Below are positions 50,617 to 60,762 of a stretch of DNA of 64,000 bases, piece by piece. Below the pieces are notes generated by a model, which saw nothing but the letters and a program-made list of their open reading frames with translations, did no database searches and had not been told where the DNA came from. The stretch is from assembly GCF_900163715.1 (NCBI RefSeq), contig NZ_FWFF01000019.1, positions 1-64,000 of the forward strand, given 5' to 3'. Origin of the DNA: Brevibacterium yomogidense. GTDB lineage: Bacteria; Actinomycetota; Actinomycetes; Actinomycetales; Brevibacteriaceae. A program made the translations under genes and the position numbers. Position 1 is the stretch's first letter, and the number at the start of each line of letters is the position of its first letter.

Positions 50617-51261
50617 ATGGACATCTCGACGCGCGAGTTCTCAGGGTTCACCATTCGATCCATCTCCGTCTCGGAGATGCAGAATAACGTCTACCTGGTC
50701 ACCGCTGAGGGAGCCGACTCCCATGTGCTGGTCGACGCCGCGGATGACCTCCCCGCGATCCAGGAGCTCATCAGCGCTGCCGGCGGGGGAGAGGTCGACG
50801 CGATCCTCACGACGCACCGGCACTGGGACCACGTCCGCGCGCTCAAGGACGCCGCCCAGACACTCACGGAGCGCACGATCGCGGGCGTCGACGACGCAGA
50901 GGCGATCACGGAGGAATCAGGCGCTCCCATCGCAGAGACGGTGGCGAACGAGGACGTCCTGGTCGTGGGCGGGCTGTCCTTCGCCTGCGTCGCGCTGCGC
51001 GGCCACACTCCCGGCTCCATCGCGTTCGTCCTCTCGGATGAGGACGGTCAGGACGTGATCCTCTCCGGCGACTCGCTCTTCCCCGGCGGTCCCGGCAAGA
51101 CCTGGTCGGACGAGGACTTCGACTCCCTCATGGACGACCTCGAGGAGCGCGTCTTCGGCCGCTTCGCCGACGAGGCGCAGGTGCTGCCCGGCCACGGTGA
51201 CGGGACCACCCTGGGTGCGGAGCGCCCCCACCTCGCGGAATGGCGCGCTCGCCGCTGGTGA
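50617..51261 (+). CDS. Metallo-beta-lactamase-fold hydrolase
   Basis: A 214-residue MBL-fold protein of the glyoxalase II-like group. The metal motif THRHWDH (HxHxDH), RGHTPGS (second His), SGDSLF (bridging Asp) and PGHGDGT (last His) are all present. It probably hydrolyses a thioester or lactone. It is divergent from the Gdx pair, with its start close behind the riboswitch promoter region. Confidence 0.92.
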   Translation: MDISTREFSGFTIRSISVSEMQNNVYLVTAEGADSHVLVDAADDLPAIQELISAAGGGEVDAILTTHRHWDHVRALKDAAQTLTERTIAGVDDAEAITEESGAPIAETVANEDVLVVGGLSFACVALRGHTPGSIAFVLSDEDGQDVILSGDSLFPGGPGKTWSDEDFDSLMDDLEERVFGRFADEAQVLPGHGDGTTLGAERPHLAEWRARRW

Positions 51262-51294
51262 GGCGAGCCGGCTGGACTCACGCCGCCCCGCCGC

Positions 51295-51954
51295 TCACAG
51301 CGCCGCGCTGAACCCCAGACCCCACAGCGCCCACACGGCGGTGAGCGCGCAGAGGGCGATCGGCAGGGCGCGGACCTCCGTGATGACCTCCCCGCTGCCA
51401 CCGGTCCCCCCTGGGGAGTCGGCCTGGAGCCAGACCCGCTGGGCTGCTTCGAGACGTTCGATCTCCGAGGGCGTGTGCTCCTCGACGACGCCGCGCGACA
51501 GTCCTTCGCGACGTGCGCGTCGGCCGGAGTTCGGCAGCGCCCACACGCCGATCTTCTTGCCCGAGTCGGTCTCGAGGGTGACGCCCAGACGGCGGTCGAT
51601 GTCCACGATGCGTGCGAAGGGCACGTCGTAGGTCCGCACGATGTTGATGACGAGCACCCCGTCGGGCCGCAGGGTCGCACGTGGCCTGAGGTAGCAGGTC
51701 CACGCCAGGACGGCGATGAACGCCGGCAGGCCCAGCATGCTCACAGCGGCCGTCGCGGGAACCTGCAGGACGATGAGTATCGCGACCACCGCCGCAGCCC
51801 CGATCGCGACCCAGCCGATGGTCGCGGCACTGCTCGTCCGCAGATCGAGACTGCCATCCCGACCGCTCTCGCGACCTGTCTGACCTGGGGTTCCACTGCC
51901 GCGTCCGAGAGGTGAGGACTCCTGTCCCGAAGTGTGATCGTCGTCATGCTCCAT
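51295..51954 (-). CDS. PH-domain (bPH) membrane protein
   Basis: A 219-residue protein: a disordered N terminus (about 40 residues), two hydrophobic helices (GWVAIGAAAVVAILIVLQVP and MLGLPAFIAVLAWTCYL), then a small bacterial PH-like domain (RPDGVLVINIVRTYDVPFARIVDIDRR and on to GVWALPNSGRRAR), and a last helix. Such proteins are common in actinobacteria, with no assigned role. Confidence 0.8.
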   Translation of the reverse strand: MEHDDDHTSGQESSPLGRGSGTPGQTGRESGRDGSLDLRTSSAATIGWVAIGAAAVVAILIVLQVPATAAVSMLGLPAFIAVLAWTCYLRPRATLRPDGVLVINIVRTYDVPFARIVDIDRRLGVTLETDSGKKIGVWALPNSGRRARREGLSRGVVEEHTPSEIERLEAAQRVWLQADSPGGTGGSGEVITEVRALPIALCALTAVWALWGLGFSAAL

Positions 51955-52061
51955 GCGCTCGAGTGTATGTCCATACAGGCGTAGTTACGAATGGGTAACG
52001 ATGGGCTGTGGGTTGCCTCTCAATGTGTGCTGTGACACATCAGAGTCTTAGAGTTCAATCA

Positions 52062-52137
52062 ATTCATGCCCTGTGCATGAATCGCTCGAGTGGTTGTGAG
52101 GAGGGGCCGAAAGGCCCCTTCGAGCCGCTCGGGCGAT
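52062..52137 (+). promoter_or_regulatory. Structured leader before the peptide ABC operon
   Basis: A perfect hairpin ATTCATGC/GCATGAAT (52062-52082) is followed by a larger one. The larger one has outer arms ATCGCTCGAG (52081-52090) and CTCGGGCGAT (52128-52137) and a tip of AGGGGCC-GAAA-GGCCCCT (52102-52119) with a GNRA loop. It ends 31 nt before the GTG start. It may be an attenuator or an mRNA stabiliser. Confidence 0.6.
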
Positions 52138-52167
52138 GACGAACCCTCATGACAATCGGGAGACGAA

Positions 52168-54012
52168 GTGAACAAGCGCTACTTGGGCATCGGTGCCGGC
52201 CTCGCAGCTGCGGCCATGGTGCTGTCCGCCTGCACGCCACCCGGCGGCGACGGTGGAGGAGACGGTGGAGGAGAAGGCGGCGGCGAAGGCAGCTCGGTCC
52301 TCAACGTCGGCTGGAACGAGGCGTTCCGGTCGATGAACACCGAGACCACCAACGGCAACGCCGTGGCCAACTCGATCGTCACGTACCTGATGAACGAGAA
52401 CTTCAAGTACTACGACGACAACCTCGAGCTGCAGGACGGCAACCTCGGCACCGTGGAGAAGGTCTCTGAGGATCCGCTCCAGGTGAAGTACACGTTCGCC
52501 GACGACGCGACGTGGTCGGACGGCACCCCAGTGAACGCTGCGGACATCGTGCTGCACTGGGCGGCGAAGTCCTCGAACTTCAACACGGAGTCCGAGGAGG
52601 ACGTGGCGGAGGACCGCGATGACGAGGGCGAGGTCACGGAGCAGGACGAGGGCAATGTCTTCTTCGACTCGGCCAGCCCCGGTGCGGCTCTGATCGAGGA
52701 GTTCCCGGAGATCTCCGAGGACGGCAAGGAGGTCACCTTCACCTATTCGAAGCCCTTCGCGGACTGGGAGATCGAGCTGGGCCTCGGTGCGGACGGCATC
52801 GGGCTGCCGGCGCACATCGTCGCGGAGAAGGCTCTGGGCGAAGAGGATCCTGAAGCGGCGAAGCAGGCAGTGCTGGACGCCTTCGAGGGCGAAGACTCAG
52901 AAGCGCTGTCCAAGATCGCGAACACGTGGAACACGGGCTTCAACTTCACGTCGATGCCCGAGGACGAAGACCTCGTCGTGCACAACGGTCCGTACAAGAT
53001 GACGGATTTCGCGGAGGGCCAGTACCTCACGCTCGAGGCTGACGAGAACTACACCGGTCCGATCGAGGTGGGCGTCGATCAGGTGACGTACCGCATCAAC
53101 GGTGATCCGATGGCCTCCGTGCAGGCTGTGGAGAACGGTGAGATGGACATCATCCAGCCCCAGTCGACCTCGGACGTGCTGTCCGCGGCGGAAGAGCTCG
53201 AGGGCGTCACGGTCGAGACGGAGGACGGCGCGACGTATGAGCACGTCGACCTGATCTTCGACAACGGAGGCCCCTTCGACCCCGAGTCGTACGGTGGGGA
53301 TGAGGAGACCGCCAAGCTGGTCCGCCAGGCGTTCCTCAAGACGATCCCGCGCGAGCAGATCCTCGACACCCTCATCACCCCGCTCAACCCTGAGGCGCAG
53401 ATGCGCAACTCGTACACGATGGTCGCGGGCTCGCCCATGTACGACGGCATCGTCGAGGCCAACGGGATGGCCGAAGAGTTCCCCGGCGCGGACGTCGAGG
53501 GAGCGGCAGAGCTGCTCGAGGAAGCAGGGGTCGATTCCCCGACCGTGCGGTTCCTCTACGACGACACGAACTCGCGTCGTGAGCAGCAGTTCACCCTCAT
53601 CCAGGAGCAGGCTGAAGAGGCAGGCTTCGACATCGTCAACGAGGGCGATGTGAATTGGGGCTCCCGCATGGGCGACGGCACGTACGACGCCTCGCTGTTC
53701 GGCTGGCAGTCGACGACCACCGGTGTCACCGAATCGGACGCGAACTTCCGCACCGGTCAGCAGAACAACTACGGCGGGTTCTCGAACGACGAGGTCGACG
53801 CGCTGTACGACGAGCTGCAGGTCGAGACGGATCCGGCGCGACAGGAGGAGATCCTCGCGGAGGTGGAGACGATCCTCGTCGACGAGGCCTTCGGCGTGAC
53901 GCTGTTCCAGCACCCGGAGCTCACGATCTACAGCGACCGCGTGCAGAACGTGTCGAGCACGACCGTGTCACCGACGATGTTCTGGAACTACTGGGATTGG
54001 CAGGTCAGCTGA
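52168..54012 (+). CDS. Peptide ABC transporter substrate-binding lipoprotein
   Basis: A 614-residue family 5 solute-binding protein. Lipoprotein signal LAAAAMVLSAC (Cys at about 22) is followed by a Gly/Asp/Glu spacer. The family core includes FADDATWSDGTPVNAADIVLHW and the C-terminal SDANFRTGQQNNYGGFSNDEVDALYDEL. GTG start with GGGAGA upstream. It is the first gene of a four-gene operon with both permeases and a double ATPase, and is followed by a strong intercistronic hairpin. Confidence 0.93.
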   Translation: MNKRYLGIGAGLAAAAMVLSACTPPGGDGGGDGGGEGGGEGSSVLNVGWNEAFRSMNTETTNGNAVANSIVTYLMNENFKYYDDNLELQDGNLGTVEKVSEDPLQVKYTFADDATWSDGTPVNAADIVLHWAAKSSNFNTESEEDVAEDRDDEGEVTEQDEGNVFFDSASPGAALIEEFPEISEDGKEVTFTYSKPFADWEIELGLGADGIGLPAHIVAEKALGEEDPEAAKQAVLDAFEGEDSEALSKIANTWNTGFNFTSMPEDEDLVVHNGPYKMTDFAEGQYLTLEADENYTGPIEVGVDQVTYRINGDPMASVQAVENGEMDIIQPQSTSDVLSAAEELEGVTVETEDGATYEHVDLIFDNGGPFDPESYGGDEETAKLVRQAFLKTIPREQILDTLITPLNPEAQMRNSYTMVAGSPMYDGIVEANGMAEEFPGADVEGAAELLEEAGVDSPTVRFLYDDTNSRREQQFTLIQEQAEEAGFDIVNEGDVNWGSRMGDGTYDASLFGWQSTTTGVTESDANFRTGQQNNYGGFSNDEVDALYDELQVETDPARQEEILAEVETILVDEAFGVTLFQHPELTIYSDRVQNVSSTTVSPTMFWNYWDWQVS

Positions 54013-54069
54013 GAACCTGACGGGTCCTCCCGTCAGGTCCTCGGACAGACCGATCCCGAGCGGATAGCT

Positions 54070-54110
54070 CCGGCGGCGGGGGTGCTGCCTTCCAGCACCC
54101 CCGCCGCCGG
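54070..54110 (+). terminator. Intercistronic hairpin after the binding-protein gene
   Basis: A perfect 18-bp G+C-rich stem (54070-54087 with 54093-54110) with a 5-nt loop, between the binding-protein and permease genes. Partial termination or 3' protection here would give more binding protein than permease. Confidence 0.75.
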
Positions 54111-54140
54111 AGTGCCCACCGAAGAGAACCGTGAAGCGAA

Positions 54141-55682
54141 ATGATCAGATTCCTCCTCAGGCGGACTCTTTCGACCGCACTCGTCCTGCTGGTCGTCACC
54201 TTCGTCCTCTACCTGCTCCTGGACTACACACTCGACTACTTCTTCGATCTGCGGCAGAGCACTGCGCCGAACATCGGTGAGCTGTACGAGGCGCGTGCAC
54301 GGCTGCTGGACCTCGACACACCTGCGGTGGTGAGGTACTTCCAGTGGCTGGCGGGAGCGTCCGGATGCCTCGTCGGCATGTGCGACCTCGGTACCGCGTG
54401 GTATTTGGGCCAGGACGTCACCAGCCAGCTGCCCGGTGCGATCGCCAACACCATCAAGCTGGTCACGGCGGCCACCATCTTCGCCATCCTGATCGGCATC
54501 TTCATCGGTCTGGTGTCCGCGATCCGGCAGTACTCCGGCTTCGATTACTTCATCACGTTCTTGAGTTTCCTCATGTACTCGCTGCCCGTGTTCTGGGTGG
54601 CGGTGCTGCTGAAGCAGTACGGCGCCATCGAATTCAACAACTTCCTGGGCGATCCGGTGGTGGGCTGGGGCACGATCATCACCTTGTCGGTGGTCTCCGG
54701 CTTCATCTGGATGGGGGCGCTGGGCGGGAGCAGTCGACGGCGGCTCTACGTGCTCATCGGCGCAACGGTGGTGACGTTCGCGGTCGTCTACTTCATCCTC
54801 GCCACCGGCTGGCTCAACAGCCCGTCGCTCGGCATCGTCGGTGTCGGACTCACCGGCCTCGCAGCCGCTGTGGTCCTGACATACCTGTCCACGGGACTCG
54901 AGAATCGCAGGGCGCTCTGGACGTCGCTCACCGTCGCGGTGGTCGGCATCGGCCTGTACATGCCCCTCCAGAACCTCTTCTGGTACGTCGAGATGTCCTG
55001 GGTGTGGATGCTTCTCCTGCTCGTCGTCGCCATCGGCGTGGGGCTCGCAGTGGGCCTCGCGTTCCGTGGACGAGACCCGTGGGTGTCGGCGCGCACCGGA
55101 GCGCTCGTCGCAGTCGTCATGAGCTTCTTCGTCTTCGTCGACCGGATGTTCCAGGGATGGGGCGACTACAACCAGCACCCGGCGATCAACGGCCGGCCTA
55201 TCGCGACGATCGGTGCGCAGACGCCGAACCTGTCCGGTAGCTTCTGGATGACCAACCTCGACTCGTTCACCCACCTCCTGCTGCCGTCGATCGCGCTCAT
55301 CCTCATCTCCATCGCGTCCTATACGCGGTACACGCGCGGATCGATGCTCGAGGTGCTGGGTCAGGACTACATCCGCACAGCACGTGCCAAGGGTCTGCCG
55401 GAGCGCACGGTCGTGATGCGCCACGCACTGCGCAATGCGCTGCTCCCGCTGGCCTCTGTGGTCCCCGTCGACATCATCACGATGATCGGCGGCGCCGTCA
55501 TCACGGAGACGATCTTCGGGTGGTCCGGCATGGGCAAGCTGTTCATCGATTCGATGAATCGCAATGAGCTCGACCCGATCATGGCCTACATCGTCATCAC
55601 CGGACTGCTGGCAGTCGTGGCGAACCTCGTCGCAGACTTCCTCTACGCAGTCCTCGACCCACGGATTCGGGTGAATGCCTGA
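54141..55682 (+). CDS. Peptide ABC transporter permease (DppB-like), enlarged
   Basis: A 513-residue permease; usual DppB proteins have about 310-340 residues. The ends are typical (N-terminal LLRRTLSTALVLLVVTFVLYLLLD; C-terminal coupling motif TVVMRHALRNALLPLASVVP and FGWSGMGKLFIDSM). Roughly residues 180-340 are an insertion with five or six extra hydrophobic segments and no similarity that I recognise. The stop overlaps the next start (TGATG). Confidence 0.88.
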   Translation: MIRFLLRRTLSTALVLLVVTFVLYLLLDYTLDYFFDLRQSTAPNIGELYEARARLLDLDTPAVVRYFQWLAGASGCLVGMCDLGTAWYLGQDVTSQLPGAIANTIKLVTAATIFAILIGIFIGLVSAIRQYSGFDYFITFLSFLMYSLPVFWVAVLLKQYGAIEFNNFLGDPVVGWGTIITLSVVSGFIWMGALGGSSRRRLYVLIGATVVTFAVVYFILATGWLNSPSLGIVGVGLTGLAAAVVLTYLSTGLENRRALWTSLTVAVVGIGLYMPLQNLFWYVEMSWVWMLLLLVVAIGVGLAVGLAFRGRDPWVSARTGALVAVVMSFFVFVDRMFQGWGDYNQHPAINGRPIATIGAQTPNLSGSFWMTNLDSFTHLLLPSIALILISIASYTRYTRGSMLEVLGQDYIRTARAKGLPERTVVMRHALRNALLPLASVVPVDIITMIGGAVITETIFGWSGMGKLFIDSMNRNELDPIMAYIVITGLLAVVANLVADFLYAVLDPRIRVNA

Positions 55683-56896
55683 TGAGCAACACACCACACA
55701 CCACTGTCCCGGAGCGGCCGGGGGACCCGCCAGCTGCCGAGGCTGCACCGATGTCGATCGAGAGCCGAGCGACCGAGGGGCTGAGCCAGGGAGCGATCGT
55801 CCGTCGCAAATTCCTCGGCCACAAAGGCGCCATGGCAGGTCTGATCGTCCTGGCGGTGATCGCCGTCTTCGCATACTCCGCTCAGGGCGTCGGACCCATC
55901 CCGGGATGGTGGATCCACAACCACACCAGTTCCGGACCGGTCGTGAACCCCGGTGGGGCGCCGACGTGGTCGTTCGCCAACCCGTTCGCCTTCGGGGAGC
56001 ATCCGTTCGGCCAGGACGACATCGGTCGGGACAACTTCGCCCGCGTCATGAAGGGCGTCCAGATCTCCCTCATGGTCATGGCGATCATCGGCCTCGTCGC
56101 ACTGGTGCTCGGCACCGTGATCGGTGCCCTCGCCGGCTACTACCGCGGCAGGCTCGACGCGTTCCTCATGCGTGTGACGGACGGCTTCATCATCCTGCCG
56201 ACGATCGTGGTCGGCTCGATCCTCGGCAAGCTCGTGAGCGGGCCCAACTTCTCGCTGTTCGGCCTGTCGTCAGCCACCTACATGGCGCCGGCACTCGCCG
56301 TCGTGCTGGGAGCGATCCTCTGGACCAGCCTCGCGCGACTGGTGCGGGGCGAGTTCCTCGCCCTGCGCGAGCGTGAGTTCGTCGACTCCGCACGCGTCGC
56401 GGGCGCCGGCGACTTCCGCATCATCGTCAAGCACATGCTGCCGAACACCATGGGCGTCATCATCGTGAACACCACGCTGCTCATGAGTCAGGCGATCGTG
56501 CTCGAGGCCGCTCTGAGCTTCCTCGGGTTCGGCATCCGCGCACCGCAGGTGTCCCTGGGGCAGCTCATCAACGAGTACCAGTCCGCCTTCGCCTCACGTC
56601 CCTGGCTGTTCTGGTGGGCCGGCCTGTTCATCATCCTCATCGCGCTGTGCGTGAACTTCATCGGAGACGGACTGCGCGATGCGTTCGATCCGCGCATGAA
56701 GACCGTGCCGTCCCTGCGGAAGATGAACCGCGCCGAACGCCGCGCAGGTCGCGGCGGCACCCAGCAGAAGACCGCTGCGCAGTCGACCACCACTGCGACG
56801 GCGCCGAGGCCGGACACGGACGCGCGTGCGTCCGGACCGGACTCGGGAGACACAGGGGACGAACCGGGCAGCACAGGAAAGGGGGCGAGCCACTGA
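55682..56896 (+). CDS. Peptide ABC transporter permease (DppC-like)
   Basis: A 404-residue permease with the OppC-type N-terminal segment (VRRKFLGHKGAMAGLIVLAV), HPFGQDDIGRDNFARVMKG, the coupling motif RIIVKHMLPNTMGVIIVN and GDGLRDAFDPRMK near the end. A polar tail of about 65 residues (Thr/Ala/Gly/Asp-rich) follows. Start and stop both overlap neighbours by one base (TGATG), so the four genes are translationally coupled. Confidence 0.93.
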   Translation: MSNTPHTTVPERPGDPPAAEAAPMSIESRATEGLSQGAIVRRKFLGHKGAMAGLIVLAVIAVFAYSAQGVGPIPGWWIHNHTSSGPVVNPGGAPTWSFANPFAFGEHPFGQDDIGRDNFARVMKGVQISLMVMAIIGLVALVLGTVIGALAGYYRGRLDAFLMRVTDGFIILPTIVVGSILGKLVSGPNFSLFGLSSATYMAPALAVVLGAILWTSLARLVRGEFLALREREFVDSARVAGAGDFRIIVKHMLPNTMGVIIVNTTLLMSQAIVLEAALSFLGFGIRAPQVSLGQLINEYQSAFASRPWLFWWAGLFIILIALCVNFIGDGLRDAFDPRMKTVPSLRKMNRAERRAGRGGTQQKTAAQSTTTATAPRPDTDARASGPDSGDTGDEPGSTGKGASH

Positions 56897-58689
56897 TGGC
56901 GACACAGCGTGAGACGCAGCAGGAGGAACCGCTGCAGAAGGACGTGATCCTCTCCGTGCGCGATCTGGGGGTGCGCTTCTGGGTCAACGACGAATGGATG
57001 ACCGCCGCAGAGGGTCTCACGTACGACGTGCGCAAGGGCGAAGTGCTCGCGATCGTGGGCGAGTCCGGCTCCGGCAAGTCGCAGTCGTCGATGTCGCTCA
57101 TGGGCCTGGTGCCGAAGAACGGTCGGGCGAGCGGGTCTGCGAGGCTCGACGGGCGAGAGCTCATCGGCATGCGCGAAGACCAGATGCAGAAGGTCCGGGG
57201 CAACGACATCTCCGTGATCTTCCAGGAGCCGATGACAGCGCTCAACCCCGTCTACACGGCGGGATTCCAGATCTCCGAGACCCTGCGCGTCCACAACGTG
57301 ATGGGGCCGCGCGAGGCGAAGGAGGAGGCTCTGCGGCTCCTGCGCCTGGTCGAGATGCCGGACCCCGAGGAGCGCTACGACTCGTTCCCGCACCAGCTGT
57401 CCGGCGGACAGCGACAGCGCGTCATGATCGCACAGGCGCTCGCGTGCGAACCGCGTCTGCTCATCGCCGATGAGCCGACCACTGCGCTGGACGTGACGGT
57501 CCAGGCGGAGATCCTCAAGCTCATGCGGGACCTGCGCGAGAAGGTCGATGCCGGCATCATCCTCATCACGCACGACATGGGTGTGGTCGCCGACATGGCC
57601 GACCGGATCCTCGTCATGAAGCAGGGGCGGGTCGTCGAGGAGGGCACCGCCACCCAGATCTTCACCGACCCGCAGCATGAGTACACGAAGCAGCTGCTGG
57701 CCGCTGTGCCGCACCTGGGGTCGCGCTCCGAGGAGCGGGCGTTCGGATCCGGCGCGGAGAACCTGGAGTACGTCGACGACCTCGCCGCGATCTCGCTCGA
57801 ATCGAATGACACGTACGAGCACCCGGGCGGTCGGATCCAGATCGACAACGCCGCCCTGAAACTGGCCGGCGCCTCCATCGAGTACCCAGCCGTGGGACGG
57901 AAGAAGGCGTTCCGCGCTGCGAAGGCGATCGATCTGCAGATCGCCCCGGGCGAGGTCGTGGGCCTCGTGGGGGAATCCGGTTCCGGCAAGACGACGATCG
58001 GCCGTGCATCGGTGGGGCTCATCCCCGTCGTCGAAGGCTCGCTCACCGTCGGCGGTGTGGAGATCGCGGGCAAGACCAATAAGCAGCTGCGCGACGTCCG
58101 CAAGACCGTGGGGTTCGTGTTCCAGGACCCCGGGTCGTCGCTCAATCCGCGCTTGCCGGTGGGGGAGTCGATCGGTGAGCCGATGTACCTCCACGAGGGC
58201 CTCAAGGGTCCCGCTCTCAGCAGCCGGGTGGAGGAGCTGCTGGACTCGGTTGAGCTGCCGAGGTCGATGCGCAACCGGTATCCGCACGAATTCTCGGGCG
58301 GACAGCGGCAGAGGATCGGCATCGCCCGGGCACTCGCGCTCAAGCCGCGCCTGCTCATCGCCGATGAGCCGACCTCGGCGCTGGACGTGTCCGTCCAGGA
58401 CAGGGTGCTCGCCCTCTTCCGGAACCTGCAGGAGGAGTACGGGTTCGCGTGCCTGTTCATCAGCCACGACCTCGCCGTCGTCGAAATGGTCGCGAGCCGC
58501 ATCGCAGTCATGCGGCACGGTCACCTGCTCGAGGTCGGGCCCTCGGCCGATGTCGTGGCGGCACCGCGCCATCCGTACACGCAGAGGCTGCTGGCCGCGG
58601 TTCCCGTGCCGGACCCCGTCGAGCAGCGCCGGCGTCGCGAAGCGCGTGACGCGCTGATCGTCTCCGGTTCGGAGGACCTCGCCGGCTGA
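56896..58689 (+). CDS. Peptide ABC transporter double ATPase (DppD-DppF fusion)
   Basis: A 597-residue protein with two complete ABC domains. Domain 1: [40 protein letters not shown]. Domain 2: [40 protein letters not shown]. Each is followed by the oligopeptide-type C-terminal region ([12 protein letters not shown] and [12 protein letters not shown]). It powers the two permeases encoded just upstream. Confidence 0.95.
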   Translation: MATQRETQQEEPLQKDVILSVRDLGVRFWVNDEWMTAAEGLTYDVRKGEVLAIVGESGSGKSQSSMSLMGLVPKNGRASGSARLDGRELIGMREDQMQKVRGNDISVIFQEPMTALNPVYTAGFQISETLRVHNVMGPREAKEEALRLLRLVEMPDPEERYDSFPHQLSGGQRQRVMIAQALACEPRLLIADEPTTALDVTVQAEILKLMRDLREKVDAGIILITHDMGVVADMADRILVMKQGRVVEEGTATQIFTDPQHEYTKQLLAAVPHLGSRSEERAFGSGAENLEYVDDLAAISLESNDTYEHPGGRIQIDNAALKLAGASIEYPAVGRKKAFRAAKAIDLQIAPGEVVGLVGESGSGKTTIGRASVGLIPVVEGSLTVGGVEIAGKTNKQLRDVRKTVGFVFQDPGSSLNPRLPVGESIGEPMYLHEGLKGPALSSRVEELLDSVELPRSMRNRYPHEFSGGQRQRIGIARALALKPRLLIADEPTSALDVSVQDRVLALFRNLQEEYGFACLFISHDLAVVEMVASRIAVMRHGHLLEVGPSADVVAAPRHPYTQRLLAAVPVPDPVEQRRRREARDALIVSGSEDLAG

Positions 58690-58730
58690 GGAGGAAAGCA
58701 CCGACGAACGTGCTCGTGAGCGCCTCAGCG

Positions 58731-58766
58731 CCGCCTGTTCCACGCCCCGCGGGGCACCGCAGGCGG
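58731..58766 (+). terminator. Nested hairpin after the peptide ABC operon
   Basis: Outer arms CCGCCTG (58731-58737) and CAGGCGG (58760-58766) enclose the perfect palindrome GCCCCGCGGGGC (58744-58755), 42 bp after the operon stop codon and just before the typA promoter region. Confidence 0.6.
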
Positions 58767-58786
58767 GGTTGGGGCGCTCTGGCGCA

Positions 58787-58792
58787 TATAAT
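58787..58792 (+). promoter_or_regulatory. -10 element upstream of typA
   Basis: TATAAT, a perfect -10 hexamer and rare in this G+C-rich sequence, lies 41 bp before the typA start. No convincing -35 was found. Confidence 0.5.
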
Positions 58793-58832
58793 CGTCTTCG
58801 GCGCCCCCGCCAACGAACTCGAAAGCGAGCTT

Positions 58833-60743
58833 ATGACGCTACACTCCTCCCGCCGTTCCGACCGCCGCAACGTCGCCATCGTCGCGCACGTCGACCACGG
58901 CAAGACGACTCTGGTCAACGCGATGCTCACTCAGGCCGGCGTGTTCGGCGATCACGGTGACGTCGTCGACCGCGTCATGGACTCCGGCGATCTGGAGAAG
59001 GAGAAGGGGATCACGATCCTCGCGAAGAACACCTCCATCTCCTATGCCGGCCCGTCGACGGACGAACCGATCATCATCAACGTCATCGACACCCCCGGCC
59101 ACGCCGACTTCGGCGGCGAGGTGGAGCGCGGACTGTCGATGGTCGACGGTGTCGTCCTGCTCGTCGATTCCTCCGAGGGCCCCCTCCCGCAGACCCGCTT
59201 CGTGCTCCGCAAGGCGCTGGCGGCCCAGAAGCCGGTGATCCTCGTCGTCAACAAGACGGATCGCCCCGACGCCCGCATCGAGTACGTGCTCGACGAGGCG
59301 CAGGACCTGCTGCTGGGCCTGGCCTCCGACCTCGCGGAAGAGGTCGAGGGCTTCGACGCGGACGTCGTCCTCGACGTGCCGGTCGTCTACGCCGCCGCGA
59401 AGGCGGGACGGGCCTCGCTCGAACGCCCCGCAGACGGCTCCGTCCCGGACAGCGAGGACCTCGAGCCCCTCTTCAAGACGATCCTCGAGCACATCCCCGC
59501 TCCGGCGTACAACGACGACGGCGTGCTCCAGGCACACGTCACGAACCTCGACGCGTCCCCGTTCCTGGGCCGCCTCGCCCTGCTGCGCATCTACGGCGGC
59601 ACCCTGCACAAGGGCCAGCAGGTCGCCTGGGTGCACTCGGACGGGCAGACCACCACCGCCAAGGTCTCGGAGCTGCTGGAGACCAAGGGGCTGGAGCGCG
59701 TCCCGGCGACCCAGGCCTCGGCGGGCGACATCGTCGCGATCGCCGGCATCCCGGAGATCAGCATCGGCGACACGATCACGGACATCGACGATCCCCGCCC
59801 CATGCCGGGCATCACGATCGACGACCCGGCGATCTCGATGACGATCGGCATCAACACCTCCCCGCTCGCCGGCCGTGAGAAGGGCACGAAGGTCACCGCC
59901 CGTCAGGTGAAGGACCGCCTGGACCAGGAGCTGGTCGGCAACGTCTCGCTGCAGGTGCTGCCCACGGAGCGCCCCGACTCGTGGGAGGTCCAGGGCCGCG
60001 GCGAGCTCGCGCTGGCGATCCTCGTCGAGCAGATGCGCCGCGAGGGCTTCGAGCTCACCGTCGGCAAGCCGCAGGTCGTCACCCGCATGGTCGACGGCAA
60101 GGTGCACGAGCCGATGGAGCACATGACCATCGACGTGCCGGAGGAGCACCTGGGCGCCGTCACGCAGCTCATGGCCTCCCGCAAGGGGGCCATGGAGACG
60201 ATGGCGAACCACGGCACCGGCTGGGTCCGGATGGAGTTCAAGGTGCCGGCGCGCGGCCTCATCGGCTTCCGCACGCGCTTCCTCACGGAGACGCGCGGCA
60301 CCGGCATCGCCAACTCGCTGTCTGCGGGCACGGCACCGTGGGCCGGCTCGATCGAGTTCCGCACCGCCGGATCGCTCGTGGCCGACCGTCCGGGCGTCGT
60401 CACGCCGTTCGCGATGATCAACCTGCAGGAGCGCGGCTCGTTCTTCGTCCAGCCCACCTCCGAGGTGTACGAGGGCCAGATCGTCGGGGAGAACTCCCGC
60501 TCCGACGACATGGACGTCAACATCACGAAGGAGAAGAAGCTCACGAACATGCGTGCCGCTTCGTCCGACACCTTCGAGAACCTCGTCCCGCCGCGCACCC
60601 TCACACTGGAGGAGAGCCTCGAGTTCGCCAACCAGGACGAGTGCGTCGAGGTCACCCCGAGCACGGTGCGCATCCGCAAGGTCATCCTGGACCAGAAGGA
60701 ACGCCAGAAGTCCCAGTCGCGCATGCGCAAGAACGATTCCTGA
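58833..60743 (+). CDS. typA: Ribosome-associated GTPase TypA/BipA
   Basis: A 636-residue translational GTPase. G1 is AHVDHGKTTLVNAM, the switch region contains EKEKGITILAKNTSI, G3 is DTPGHADFGGEVERGL and G4 is NKTDRPDAR. The EF-G-like domains III and V and the BipA-specific C-terminal domain follow (RGLIGFRTRFLTETRGTG). It acts on ribosomes, especially in stress and ribosome assembly. The start at 58833 follows a weak ribosome-binding site. Confidence 0.97.
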   Translation: MTLHSSRRSDRRNVAIVAHVDHGKTTLVNAMLTQAGVFGDHGDVVDRVMDSGDLEKEKGITILAKNTSISYAGPSTDEPIIINVIDTPGHADFGGEVERGLSMVDGVVLLVDSSEGPLPQTRFVLRKALAAQKPVILVVNKTDRPDARIEYVLDEAQDLLLGLASDLAEEVEGFDADVVLDVPVVYAAAKAGRASLERPADGSVPDSEDLEPLFKTILEHIPAPAYNDDGVLQAHVTNLDASPFLGRLALLRIYGGTLHKGQQVAWVHSDGQTTTAKVSELLETKGLERVPATQASAGDIVAIAGIPEISIGDTITDIDDPRPMPGITIDDPAISMTIGINTSPLAGREKGTKVTARQVKDRLDQELVGNVSLQVLPTERPDSWEVQGRGELALAILVEQMRREGFELTVGKPQVVTRMVDGKVHEPMEHMTIDVPEEHLGAVTQLMASRKGAMETMANHGTGWVRMEFKVPARGLIGFRTRFLTETRGTGIANSLSAGTAPWAGSIEFRTAGSLVADRPGVVTPFAMINLQERGSFFVQPTSEVYEGQIVGENSRSDDMDVNITKEKKLTNMRAASSDTFENLVPPRTLTLEESLEFANQDECVEVTPSTVRIRKVILDQKERQKSQSRMRKNDS

Positions 60744-60762
60744 GGAGACGTCCGACAACCCG

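Noticed and set aside
52062..52137. A known riboswitch in the peptide operon leader
   Set aside because: No conserved core of any class I know could be matched; it is reported only as a structured leader.
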